Shown: positions 1 to 10,126 of the stretch, piece after piece
Layout: every line of letters begins with the position of its first letter
How positions within the stretch are numbered: the stretch's first letter is position 1
Assembly: GCA_037447655.1 (NCBI GenBank)
Contig: JBBHKE010000284.1
Coordinates: 102,122-166,121 of the forward strand
From: Zygnema cylindricum
Lineage: Eukaryota; Streptophyta; Zygnematophyceae; Zygnematales; Zygnemataceae
Reading direction: 5' to 3'
Length of the DNA: 64,000 nucleotides
Translations under genes and position numbers: made by a program
Notes under the pieces: model-generated
What the model was told of the DNA's origin: nothing
The model's database searches: none
The model's input: the letters and a program-made list of their open reading frames with translations, nothing else

Positions 1-181
1 TATTTCCAGCAACGCGATGGTTAGACCATCTCGGCACAAACCATAATTGAAATGTACGATTGTTCACGACAGTTAAAAGGTTCGAGTTGAAAATCCGTAC
101 GGAATTCAACCATATTAACCAAACTGAAGAGCCGAGCGGTAACTCGCGCGTCGGACGATTACACATTTGATTAAAACACAA

Positions 182-1474
182 GGGAATTGACAATCGCAAT
201 GACTATTTTGTAGTGTTGTGTATCGGTAAAAAACTTATCGCGATAACACCGATACCGATAGTTATCGGTTATCGAACGGTCAGAGGTTCCGATATATCGG
301 TCAGGGACCAACAAATTCCATATCGGCGATAACTAAAAAAAAATATAGTATGCATAAAATAGTACTTTATAACATACTGTATTATATTATTGACTTTATA
401 TAGCGTGGCATGCCACGTATAGAAATTTGTTCCGTTACAGTTTAACTGCAATTTATTACGGTAAACACGGCACATAAACGTTGGCCGGTTAACTGAACAA
501 AAATTTTACGGCGACGTACGGAAATTTACTAAAAAATTGGTGAACATGGAACTGGAAAAGGACGGCGGACACAAAAGTCCAACAGACGCAAAATAACACT
601 TTGCAAGCCGCCGGAATCGAACGGACGACTTGGAATGAGAAAACACGAACGGACGGGCCAGCGTGAGCGCCGGCATCCCGAAATGGCTCTTTTGGCAGCT
701 TTTGCCAAAAAAGCCGACAGATTGACACGTGCCAAGTCCCCAGTGGATCTCAAGGAATTAAGGGACAAAGCCATGGCGTCGGATGTGAAAGGTACATCGT
801 TTTTACTGGATCTGTATCAAAATCGTACAGATTTCATGGCGGCTACGGTACTTTCTATGCTTGTACACGTCCGGAGAATATGACGTACAGCTGAGTGTAC
901 AGACCGTACATTTACCTGTACGGTCCGTACAGTTATCGCCGATAATTATCGTTATCGGCATTATCGCCGATAAGTACCCGATATTATCGGCTACTTATCG
1001 ACGATAAGACCGATGTTGATATATCGTACCAATATATCGATTGTCGGATACCCGAAAAAAGGCCCATATCGGTTATCAGCAAATCCTTACCGATACACAA
1101 CACTACTATTTTGGTTGCGCGCAGTCAACTAGGTCACCTTGCCAAAGATTGTACGTTAGTACGGTTGCGTTTAGATTTGACAGGCAATCCGTCGAACAGC
1201 TTTGACTTGCAAGAGATCTTAACAACCGGTTAAAATTAATAGCCGTGTGAATTGCTGATCAACTTTTGACGGTCGACGTTCACAAACCTGGCAAAATTTA
1301 ACCGGTCGTTACAATGTTTCTTAAGTCAAACTTGTCCAGCGGATTGATTATCAATTCTAAACTCATCGGTACTATATTTAACTTGTACCAATCTGTACTA
1401 AAAACGTACAGTATTTGACAATGTGACGTAAGTGACTGCATGCAACCAAAATAGTCACTTGATGATCAATTCCC
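182..1474. mobile_element. T3-a: decayed foldback-type element, split by a hAT insertion
   Basis: The left end GGGAATTGACAATCGC and the right end GATGATCAATTCCC are inverted copies. They match the ends of the larger foldback element at 54289-56265. Without the nested hAT element (211-1105) the unit is only about 400 bp. Its body shares degenerate pieces with the other copy (a GTTTGACTT-like stretch, GTGAATTGCT, TGACGTAAGTGACTG). The flanks AAAACACAA and TAAAAATAA do not form a clear target duplication. No protein-coding capacity is seen. This is probably an old non-autonomous relative of the longer copy. Confidence 0.6.
211..1105. mobile_element. hAT-1: non-autonomous hAT-like element with 8-bp target duplication
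   Basis: The ends are TAGTGTTGTGTATCGGTA and its inverted form TACCGATACACAACACTA. The flanks are the identical 8-mers CTATTTTG (203-210 and 1106-1113). An 8-bp duplication with short terminal repeats is the hAT pattern. Both subterminal regions are packed with TATCGG/CCGATA motifs, as expected for transposase-binding repeats. The element is 895 bp and too short for a transposase. A small frame at 635-883 (QRERRH, AKK and ASDV motifs) has a recognisable counterpart at 9107-9325 inside hAT-3. Whether that frame codes for anything is unclear. Confidence 0.85.
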
Positions 1475-3259
1475 TAAAAATAATTACCCATTGATTCATA
1501 ACACGCCAAAAATTCAATATTCACCATATTCCATATGTACTTTGTGATTCCTTGTAGCTTCCGAATAAGTCAAAAGTAGCTTTGTGCTAATGATACTAAA
1601 CGTCTGGGTCTTAAGAAATATTTTTATTTTGAAATGACAAAAATGAAAACACTATGTAAAGGTTGGTAGCAAATCAGGCGAATTTGAGAAATTTATCTTT
1701 TTCCAACTTTCTTTACTATTTATGACTGGATTTGTTCATCATATTCGATTTTTACTTAATGATAAAACCTGATATTTATATCGAGCCAGGAATATTAAGG
1801 ACCTAAATAAATAATCGATTCTTTTAATTATTCTACATAGATGAATTTCTTGTTTGATGGTCGACGTAGGTTGAGAAGAAGCCGTTCATTCATGACCTTA
1901 AATTTTATATTTAGGAATTGCACTAAATGTAACAGTACCTAAACAAAATTGAGAAATCTAAGTATACGTAAGAGTAGTATTTAATGCTTCCATCTCCTTT
2001 TTTTTAACTTTTATTAGGCACATTTCCTAGAAGCATTACATTGAATTCCCCAAAGTTTATACTTAATATATCCCAATGTGAGACCCAATCTGAAGTTTTA
2101 GTAGTACATATAAGATCGTACAATCATTGCATTTCTTTATGGCTACAAGAGGGAGAGGTCCCAGGGTCTATTTTCACACATTACTTATGGATGGCTAAAA
2201 AAGGTAAGAATAGAAGAAAGAGAGGGAATTTGAATGCCATTTTTAGAAGGGGAGGGAGGTAAGGGGGGGCCAAGGCGAAGGTGCTGTCCACGTCGCGCCG
2301 TTTTTATCAGCAGCTAAGTTCGTTTTTTTTAGGATCCACCCAACACTTTTGTTGGTTTACACATTTTTTTAACGAACACGACAAAAGCATTTATGTTAAT
2401 TATTGAATGTAAAAATAGAACCCCGATTATTGTTTTAACACTAATTCAGCACCACTAAATCTTGACCCTCGAACCTAAAAACAAATTAATAATTCTATGT
2501 TTTTTCTCTACGCTAATATAGGTACCGTTTGTCAAATACTCTAGTTTGGACTGTTTACAAAAAATGTACTTTACGAAATGTGTCAGTCTATAATAAAACT
2601 GCTTAGTACTTCGTACAATTGTATACAAAAAAAGAAAAAATGTCAACGCTGGAAATTGAGTTCATCGACACGAAAAAGCGCACTCAAGTTTTTTTTTTAG
2701 TGAAAATGATAGGGGGAAATCGCACAAACCTGTTCTGACATAATTGGATGTCGACAAAAACACAAAGTTTATCGGCTACATTATGGGGATTTATATCCCA
2801 TATTTGGGGGAAGGGGTGTTTACATGGGAGCTTTTCCTCCACGAATCCCAAAGAGTTTCCAATAAAAACGTCGTGCCCTGACAAAAAACCGTTCAAAAAA
2901 TAAAAGACCAATAGAAACAACATAAATATAAAAACCGGAACAAAAAGATGTACAAATTCCCATGTCATTAAGCAGAGAAAAAACAAAAAAAAATGCAAAA
3001 CAAGCTGCAAGAAATAGAAAAACAAAAATAAAATAGAATAGAAAATTTATGAAAATAAAAACAATCAAAAGAGGAATATTGATGACACAGAACAAATGGA
3101 CACACCTCCTTATCCCTTACAAAAACAACTAAAGCCACCCACAATAAATACTGTTGACCACAATAAATACTGTTGTCCACAAAAACCTCGGAATTTAAAC
3201 TCGAAAAACCTTGAAAATCCAGAAAAACCCAAAAATCATACATTGATGATCAAACGAAA
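1475..3259. other. Intergenic stretch, no gene recognised
   Basis: This is AT-rich sequence with long A and T runs around 2690-3060 and no convincing coding frame, TIR pair or LTR. The only local structure noted is an 18-bp unit (CACAATAAATACTGTTGA) repeated twice in tandem near 3138-3180. The small frames here have low-complexity translations. Confidence 0.6.
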
Positions 3260-3540
3260 GGACAAAGGAGGAGGAAGGAAAAGTGAGGGTGGAGGGAGGG
3301 AGGAGGGGAATGGAGGAAGGAGGGAGGAGTTGAAAGACTTGGAGGCAGATTGAGCGAGATAAAATCGCAAAAAGGGAGGAGGGAAGATGGGAGAGATGAA
3401 TAAGATAGGCATGGAAATCGCCTGGAAAAGAAGGATGTAGAATCGATCATGGAACGGATCCCTCAAATAAAGGTCAAGGATATACAATTCAGGATTCCGG
3501 AGGGGGAAGGGAGAGGGAGAGAGAAGAATAATTAGAAAGA
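3260..3540 (+). repeat. Purine-rich GGA/GA tract with a G-quadruplex-type core
   Basis: The + strand is almost entirely A and G in GGA, GGAA and GGGA units. Positions 3286-3308 contain four closely spaced runs of three or more G, fitting the usual G3N1-7 quadruplex pattern. The opposite strand translates as a Ser/Pro/Phe-rich low-complexity artefact and is not called as a gene. Confidence 0.65.
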
Positions 3541-3568
3541 CGACGATGGATCAAAGGAAGAAATCAAT

Positions 3569-3824
3569 GAAATAGCCGTTCGGATGTTGTTTTGGCTACG
3601 TCAGCTTTTGAGGTTACCGTTGGCCTGTTCAAAGAAAGGCGCAACTTTAACCCGACTTCAATATCCTCAAATATTTTGAGGAATTTGGTTTGTACGATTT
3701 TTAGAGAACTTCCTAAAACAACAAAGTCGGTGCTCGGAAAGCCGTACATTATTTGAACGCCCATCTGTTGCGGATGTGATTTTTTTTCCGGTGGGAATAG
3801 GCTATGATAGCCTATTCCCACCGG
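3569..3824 (+). repeat. Repeat Q, copy 1, ending in a perfect hairpin
   Basis: About 240 bp starting GAAATAGCCGTTCGGATG recurs at 4687-4932 in the same orientation with moderate divergence. Shared landmarks are TAACCCGACTTCAA, TATTTTGAGGAA and GTCGGTGCTCGG. This copy ends in a perfect 17-bp inverted repeat: CCGGTGGGAATAGGCTA (3788-3804), a 3-nt loop, then its complement (3808-3824). The second copy keeps only one arm. It may be a terminal inverted repeat end of an unidentified element. Confidence 0.6.
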
Positions 3825-4009
3825 AGCATTTGTAACTTTTTGGCCATTCCGATGATTTTCCTAGAAGTCATCGGAAAACGAGTCTTGTTCACACCAAAAT
3901 TGAAGCATGTAACTCTCATTGAAGGTGTCTTATGACACGTCACATGCTTTGACGTCATAAAACATGGGCGCCAAAACAAACCTGCAGATTTTCAAAATTT
4001 TAGGGTTTA

Positions 4010-4657
4010 GGGCGTGTCCCTATGTAACCGATATTTTGAAACGTTATTTTGGATTTTAGCGCTGATTTTACGATGTACTTTTCATAGTGTGCCTATGTCA
4101 ATCGTCACTTGCGCGTTCATTATTTTGAATATGTGGCAGTTGTACACGTCGCCAATACTTGCGACACCAGTAGACGCCAACAAATTGCTAACATTTGTAG
4201 ATGCCAACGATCTACTGCGGACATTTGTTTTGCCGCAACGAGCTCCTAACATACTGGGACAATTGTCGACGCCAACGGACATTTGTAGACGCCCACAAGT
4301 GGACAACATAAGCAAACAGACAAACAATTTTTTTTTCGTGTCTTCTCATAACTGCAAAAAAAAAATTGAAAACTTTTGACGCATGCAATCCAGGCTTTCT
4401 ATTCGTCAATAGGGTAGTTTTTTGATAAAAATCAGATCGCGATTTGATTCCAGTGCAAGTGTGAAGATGAGCTGGAAGTGGGTCGCGATGATAATACCGC
4501 TAAATCGCTGTACCTTTTAAGTTCCAAGATGAAGCAAAATGTTTTTGAGTTTTTGCCCATTTTTCAAGAACTACGGCCTAATATTTTCAAGTAGGAAGTC
4601 TTATTTTTTGTGTAAACGACGAAAAACACCCTTACTTGAACACATGGGGACACGCCC
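4010..4657. mobile_element. Harbinger-like MITE with TTA target duplication
   Basis: The termini are inverted: GGGCGTGTCCCTATGT on the left and ACATGGGGACACGCCC on the right. The flanks are TTA (4007-4009) and TTA (4658-4660). A 3-bp TTA/TWA duplication with a GGG-starting TIR is the PIF/Harbinger pattern. The 648-bp interior has no transposase-like frame. It sits between the two copies of repeat Q. Confidence 0.6.
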
Positions 4658-4686
4658 TTAGGTTGGATTGTTTTTCCGCGCGGGAA

Positions 4687-4932
4687 CAACGAAATAGCCG
4701 TTCGGATGTTGTTTTTGCCACGTCAGCTTTTCGGGTTACCGTTGGTCTGTTTCACAGAAATACGTTACTTTAACCCGACTTCAACATCCCCCAATATTTT
4801 GAGGAAGTTAGTTTGTACGGTTTTCAGAAAATTTCCGAAAACAAAAAAGTCGGTGCTCGGGAATAAGTACATTATTCGAACGCCCGTGTGTTGCGGAAGT
4901 GATTTTTTTTCCCGTGGGAATAGGCTATGAGG
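4687..4932 (+). repeat. Repeat Q, copy 2
   Basis: This is a direct repeat of 3569-3822 (see that entry). It has the same order of landmarks and ends at CCCGTGGGAATAGGCTATGA, where the hairpin's second arm is missing. It is bordered on the right by an F4-type LTR fragment. Confidence 0.6.
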
Positions 4933-4942
4933 CTGTTTTTTA

Positions 4943-5437
4943 TCGGTGCATTTGTGTCTTGTCCTATTTAAGTGTTTGTACTTGGTCACTGTGCGTTTAA
5001 TGTCGTAGTGATCGAAGTGGTCATTGTTCTAAGGTAGTACTCTGTCGTAGTACGTTGCTGGCGCACGTTTCGCGCGCCGCGTCTGATTGGTTAATTTGTA
5101 TTTAGGAGTTTGTTGTTCATTTGAGGTCTTGCGTCTTATTGGTTTATTTGTACTTACGTACTTGTTGGCTCGTTTGCGGTCTTGAGGTTTCATTTGTGTG
5201 AATGGGGCGTCCGCGTGATTTACGATGTTTCGCTTCGCGACGCACGATTCTATTTCGGTTCGATGTGGAGATTTGTCCTTTCGGTTGCGGTGTACATTTG
5301 TATGGCCGATATCGTTTCACTTTGTCATGGATTTTTTGCTTGACGTTCGCTTACGTACCTGTCGATTATGTACGGAGAGCAATGATGTTTGGTTAAGAAT
5401 TGTAATCAGCCGTCGCTGCCTGTCGCGTGGCCGGCTA
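4943..5437 (+). repeat. Partial LTR related to the F4 LTR
   Basis: The sequence from TTTGTGTCTTGTC follows the F4 LTR (12348-12796) in order: TGTCGTAGTGATC, the CTGG-GCGC-TTTCGCGC block, TGATTGGTTA, TTGAGGTCT. The first part is clearly diverged. From about 5222 onward the identity jumps, with one mismatch seen over roughly 300 bases to 12580-12885. This stretch directly precedes an assembly gap, so the second half may be a misplaced copy of the F4 LTR rather than a true locus. Confidence 0.6.
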
Positions 5438-5525
5438 CACCGCGAATCGTTATTAGTGTCAACAACTCTAATTTGGGTTCTTAAAATTTTGATTTTTTTC
5501 CTCAAATAGGATACATGATTTTAAT
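5438..5525 (+). mobile_element. T1 left end, truncated by the assembly gap
   Basis: The stretch begins with TA then CACCGCGAATCGTTATTAG, the T1 terminal repeat. It is identical to the start of the T1 in the F4 5' LTR (12797 onward) until the gap. Nothing beyond 5525 can be read. Confidence 0.6.
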
Positions 5526-5535
5526 NNNNNNNNNN
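5526..5535. other. Assembly gap (10 N) followed by homopolymer sequence
   Basis: Ten N bases are followed by a long poly-G run and then poly-A stretches up to about 5588, which look like low-quality contig-end sequence. The gap joins a T1/LTR copy on the left to the right half of a hAT-like element on the right. Confidence 0.95.
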
Positions 5536-5588
5536 GGGGGGGGGGGGGGGGTGGTTTGAAAAAAAAAATGGGGAAAAAAAAAAAAAAA

Positions 5589-5720
5589 TAATGCCTCGAT
5601 ATAATGGCGATACGATATATCGGCGATATATCGGCAATATATCGCGATGGTTTGGTTATCGGGTACCTGAAAATCGATATATATTGAATATCGGCAAAAG
5701 GTCCTCGATACCCAACACTA
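5589..5720. mobile_element. hAT-5: right end of a hAT-like element
   Basis: The stretch is dense in TATCGG/CGATAT motifs and ends in CGATACCCAACACTA, the right terminus of this hAT family. CTAATTTG follows and would be the target duplication. The left end is lost in the gap, so it cannot be confirmed. Confidence 0.6.
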
Positions 5721-6031
5721 CTAATTTGCGGGTTGTCTACCAACAAAAATTGATATTCAAATTGCGAGTTTCATTATTGGAAGTATTCAACCGGTTTCGT
5801 ATTTTATTGGGCGTGGATTTTCAATCGTTTAGGGAAGATTTCCCACCCTAACGTATTGCAATTTGTTGCGTTGTCGGGACTCGAAAAAGTAAGTATATGC
5901 TGGGGATACCGACAAGGTTTGAGGCGAGAGCATGAGATTCCGTACTTTTCGTACCTTATTTGAGGCTGTATGGTAATCATTGGAAGTCAACGTCTAGCGT
6001 TGACCGTGTGGTCACCTGATGTTTCGAACTA

Positions 6032-7833
6032 CACCGCGAATCGTAATTAGAGTAAAGAAATAATTAGAGTAAAAAAACGAAAAAAAATAATTAGATTTAT
6101 TAACTCTATTTTGGGTAATCAACCCTTTAAAAAAAAAAAAATTACTCTAATTTGGGCATAAATTTGGGCGCTGAATATTTCTACTGTAAATTAGGTTTAC
6201 ATACAGAATCTGACAAAACGTACAGTTTCACGTCATTATGACGTTTGCAATACGCGGTTTGTTAAAACGCAGTTACATGATAACAGCCTATATTAAATCA
6301 TTATTTGTACTTTTTTACTTAAAAAAGTACAATTTTGCACGGTCAGACACCGACCGTACGCCATACTATTTAAAACAGCACTGTATTAAAGTTACTAACG
6401 CTCATTCGAAAAAGTACCTTAAATATGTAAATAATAATTTAGAATAATATACTCTATTTATGGTGATAGAGTCAAAATTTGGGGTGACGGAATTAGCGTA
6501 CATAACTCTAATTACTAGTGTTGTGTATCAGTAAGGATTTGTCGATAACTGATATTGGCCTTTTTCGGGTAGCCGATAATCGATATATTGGTACGATAAA
6601 TCGTTATCTGTATTATCGCTGATAAATACCCAATATTTATCGGTTATTATCGGCGATGACACCGATATCGATACTATCGGCGATATATGTATGGAACGTA
6701 CAGATAATTGTACGGCCACTACACTCAACTCTACGTGTTATTCCAAGGACGCGCCGGGGACCCCCTTCCCCCCAATTTCGGTAAAAAAACGCGATATTTC
6801 CTTCATTATTTATAATTTAAGGGGGTTTTACCTGGGTACCCCTTCCAGAATGTCCTTTTGAGTGTTATTTCTTTATAAATGGCAATTAATGGCGACAGTC
6901 TGACAGATTTGTTCGTCTGCTTTGTTCGTCTGTTCTTTTGGTTTTTGTTCATCTGTTCGTCTTGTTTTCAAAAAGTTTGATTTTACAAATTTACATAGTT
7001 GTTCAAATCGCACGATTTTTTCCTTTTTTCCGATTAAAACGTATAATTCGTGACTTTTGAATAAATCGGAAAAAAACGCGATGTACTTTCTTTCCGGAAA
7101 ACTGAACGGCTAATTTACGGGAATTGTACGGTATTTTACGATTGCTGTACGGTTTTGTACGGTAAATGTACGAAATTTGGCGAAAAGATACGTTGCACTT
7201 CGTCGTACTTTCTGTTTGGTAAACTGAACATAAATTTTACGGAAATGTACGGAATTTTTCCAAAAATGTACGGACTATATCGAAAATATAAGTAAAATGT
7301 ACGAAAAATGTACAAACTGCGGTATATGTGAAATTTATTTTTGTTTACATGTACGGAATAGTACGGACGAAAATTCTTAAACGATTTCTACGATTTTTTC
7401 AAAAGGTTCAATGCGTTTGTTACGTAGAATTCGTCGCGATTAGATCGTTCGCACTAAACGTCGTGAACAACTATGCAAATTTACGATGTAATTTTTTTTT
7501 TCGTTTCGTTACTATAATTTGAGAACTATAAACTATTATTTTAAATTTGTCAATGTTTAAGTGCCGCGCTATCCGTAATAAAATTCAATTAAACAACGTA
7601 CGGGACAAATTTTTACACGAGGCATACCATGCTATATAAAGTAAAAATTTAATACAGTATATTATAAATTACTAGTGTATGCATACTATATTTTTTTAAG
7701 TTATCGCCGATATGGAATTTGTTGGTCTCGGACCGATATATTGGGTCCTCTGACCGTTCGATAACCGATAACTATCGGTATCGGTGTTATCGCGATAATT
7801 TTTTACCGATACACAACACTACGATTCGCGGTG
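6032..7833. mobile_element. T1-1: TA-flanked MITE, split by hAT-2
   Basis: The left end is CACCGCGAATCGTAATTAG and the right end is the inverted CTAATTACGATTCGCGGTG. Each is flanked by TA (6030-6031, 7834-7835). TA duplication suggests a Tc1/mariner-type mobiliser. The hAT copy at 6516-7821 lies inside the right terminal repeat, leaving about 500 bp of T1. A perfect hairpin, TTGTACTTTTTT with a 4-nt loop, sits at 6305-6332 and recurs in other long T1 copies. Confidence 0.75.
6516..7821. mobile_element. hAT-2: hAT-like element, inverted relative to hAT-1
   Basis: It starts TAGTGTTGTGTATCAGTA, resembling the inverted right end of hAT-1, and ends TTACCGATACACAACACTA. Both ends are rich in TATCGG motifs. 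The middle is about 1.3 kb with many TGTACGG repeats (7085-7340) and no recognisable transposase. The flanks (CTAATTAC and CGATTCGC) do not form a duplication. The insertion may have lost it or occurred by another route. Confidence 0.75.
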
Positions 7834-8587
7834 TAATTCAAGGGTTTCGTCTTTAGTATTAGGGTTGAGGCCCATTGGGCCAATTTTTTGGAAAATCCGC
7901 TTGCCTTGACCCATCGGTTTATGAGGTTACCATTTAAATGATGATATCGCCATGACCGACACTGATATCGTACATATCGGTACGGGAATAGGATTGTTTC
8001 CACATATGCTAATAAAGTAATAATGATATTTGATTATTTTTCCTCGACGGTTTAAGAGTCCCTAGACGTTGACCAAACGGCCTTCGCTTCCGACAGTTTC
8101 ACGAAATAATTTTATTCACACGTGGCGTCTCCAAAATCGTTCCGATGAGAAGCGGCTACGGTTTAGGAACACGTGGCAGATGAATTCTAGCACGTGTGTG
8201 GTTTGCCAGCTGGATTGGAGGATTATAAAATCTGGTACGGATGGCCTTCATAAAGAATTAAAGATGCGTATATTAGGGTTTGAACCCCATTCAGCAACTT
8301 TTGGAGTACAGCAATGATTGAACTGCACATCTCTTAGCGGTCGGATTGAAATCGGACGTCAACCAGACGGCCATTAATCCTCTAATTTTCTTGTTTTTGC
8401 ACGTGAGAGATTCTGATAAATCAGCTTTAAACGAAAATGTTAGCTGCTGTACTGCAGACGTCGATGTCCGGAAAGATTTGTCCTGTAGCAGAATGTTAGC
8501 GCTTCGGACAAAAAAGATCTGTCCCGCCATCTGATCTCTGCTTTGAATGCACGCGTCAAAGGAGACAACTCCACAGTAGGGTTTGTT

Positions 8588-8646
8588 ACGTTTTTTTAGG
8601 GCTTTTTAGGGTTTTAGGGTTTTTAGGGTTTTTTAGGGTTTTTTAG
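8588..8646 (+). repeat. Short interstitial telomere-like tract
   Basis: The stretch has about six AGGG units separated by three to seven T, a degenerate version of the TTTAGGG plant telomere repeat. It is short, imperfect and internal, so it is not a chromosome end. It sits directly before the T1-3 insertion. Confidence 0.5.
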
Positions 8647-8653
8647 TTCTGTA

Positions 8654-10028
8654 CATCGCCAATCGTTATTAGCGTGTAAGTTTTTTTGGCGAATACAAAT
8701 TATTACCGTGGTTTACGTTATTTAAGAATTTGAAAATTTTGGAAAAAATCATACATTCTAATCATTTGGTTATGGTAATTTGTAGTGTTGTGTATCGGCA
8801 AAAAACTTATCGCGATAACACCGATACCGATAGTTATCGTTATCGAACGGTCAGCGGTCCCGATATATTTGTACTTTCTGTACTTTCTGTCCGGAATGCT
8901 TTCTGTCCGGTAAACTGAACGGAAATTTACGTGAAATTTACGGCTTTTTACGGGAAATGTACGGAATTTGACGAAAAAATACGTTGCACTTTGTAGTACT
9001 TTTTGGGCGGTTAACTGTACATAAATTTGACGGGAATGTACGGAATTGTACCGATAAACTGATTATCATGAAACGGTAAAAAGACGGCGGACTCAAAGTA
9101 CAACGGATGCAGAATAACATTATGCGCGCGGCTAGAATCGAACGGACGACATTCAATGATAAAATAAGAGCGGACGGTCAGCGTGAGCGCCGACATCTCA
9201 GAATGGCTTTTTTGGCGGCTTTGGCCAAAAAAGTCGACGGATTGACACGTGGCAGGTTTGTAGTGGATCTCAAAAAAGAAAAGGACAAAGCCACGGCGTC
9301 GGATGTGGAAGGTACATCGCTTTAACTGGAGCCGTACTAAAGCCGTACATATATTATGCCGGCTACTGTCGCGGGAATAAGACGTACATATGAGTGTACA
9401 GGCCGTACATTTATCTGTACGGTTCGTACAGTTATCGGTGATAGTTATCGTTATCGGCATTATCGCCGATAAGTAGCCGATATTATCGGCTACTTATCGG
9501 CGATAAGACCGATAGCGATATATTGTACCAATATATCGATTATCGGGTCCCCGAAAAATGGCCCATATCGGTTATCGGAAAATCCTTACCGATACACAAC
9601 ACTAGTAATTTGGATCTTTGAAAAAAAAAATGTCGGTCGCAAACATGCTTACACAGTTACACTAATATAGGTCTCCGTACAAAATCTGACAAATCGTACA
9701 CAAATCGTACATTCACACGGTCGAAACGCGGCTGTCGGACGAATATGTGCGAGCGGGATTTTTTACGACCTGGTATTTTTCCTTTTTAGAACGCACATTC
9801 TCATGCGTCCGCGGTTACTAAAACAAATTTATTGTACTTTTTAACTTAAAAAGGTACATTTATGTACGGTCTGACACTGACCGTACACCACTCTATTTAA
9901 GAGAAACGTACTGAAAATAACCCTAAATAGAATAAAGAAAAAAATAGAATGAACTAAACTAATGGAGAATTAAAAAAAAAAAAAAGGGACGGAATTAGCG
10001 TACACAACGCTAATAACGATTGGCGGTG
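8654..10028. mobile_element. T1-3: TA-flanked MITE, split by hAT-3
   Basis: The left end CATCGCCAATCGTTATTAGCG and the right end CGCTAATAACGATTGGCGGTG are inverted copies, flanked by TA at 8652-8653 and 10029-10030. Without hAT-3 it is about 550 bp. Near 9835-9862 it carries the same hairpin (GTACTTTTTAACTTAAAAAGGTAC) seen in other long T1 copies. Confidence 0.75.
8783..9604. mobile_element. hAT-3: hAT-like element with 8-bp target duplication
   Basis: The ends TAGTGTTGTGTATCGGCA and CCGATACACAACACTA are flanked by identical GTAATTTG (8775-8782, 9605-9612). At 822 bp it is the closest relative of hAT-1. Left and right subterminal TATCGG arrays and a middle segment with the GTGAGCGCCG block are shared. 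The small frame at 9107-9325 is alignable with 635-883 in hAT-1. Confidence 0.85.
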
Positions 10029-10126
10029 TAGTTTATGTGATAGAGTTGTTTCAACTATGAAGTTTACTATAATTATTTAAGTACTCTAATTTGTCACGCT
10101 AATATCCTCTACTGTAAATAAGGTAT

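Larger units (their letters stand above)
5740..8560 (+). repeat. Repeat block R, left copy (collinear with 53930-57790)
   Basis: Pieces of this block recur in the same order on the far side of the nest. The stretch ATTATTGGA...GGGATACCGACAAG (5770-5915) matches 53930-54080. The piece AGGGTTGAGGCCCATTGGGCC (split here over 7860-7881) matches 54226-54247. GTCCCTAGACGTTGACCA...GACAGTTT (8060-8100) and the following 450 bp match 57311-57750. Here the block is interrupted by T1-1 (with hAT-2). In the other copy it is interrupted by T3-b, hAT-4 and T1 elements. It may be an old segmental duplication or an unrecognised larger transposon. No protein domain was recognised in it. Confidence 0.55.

Noticed and set aside
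2684-3243. Overlapping minus-strand frames with Phe-rich hydrophobic translations
   Set aside because: They come from A-rich + strand sequence; composition is low-complexity and no motif is seen.
3236-3487. Ser/Pro/Phe-rich minus-strand frame
   Set aside because: It is the translation of a GGA-rich simple tract.
8588-8646. Telomere or chromosome end
   Set aside because: The tract is short and degenerate and lies between unrelated repeats.
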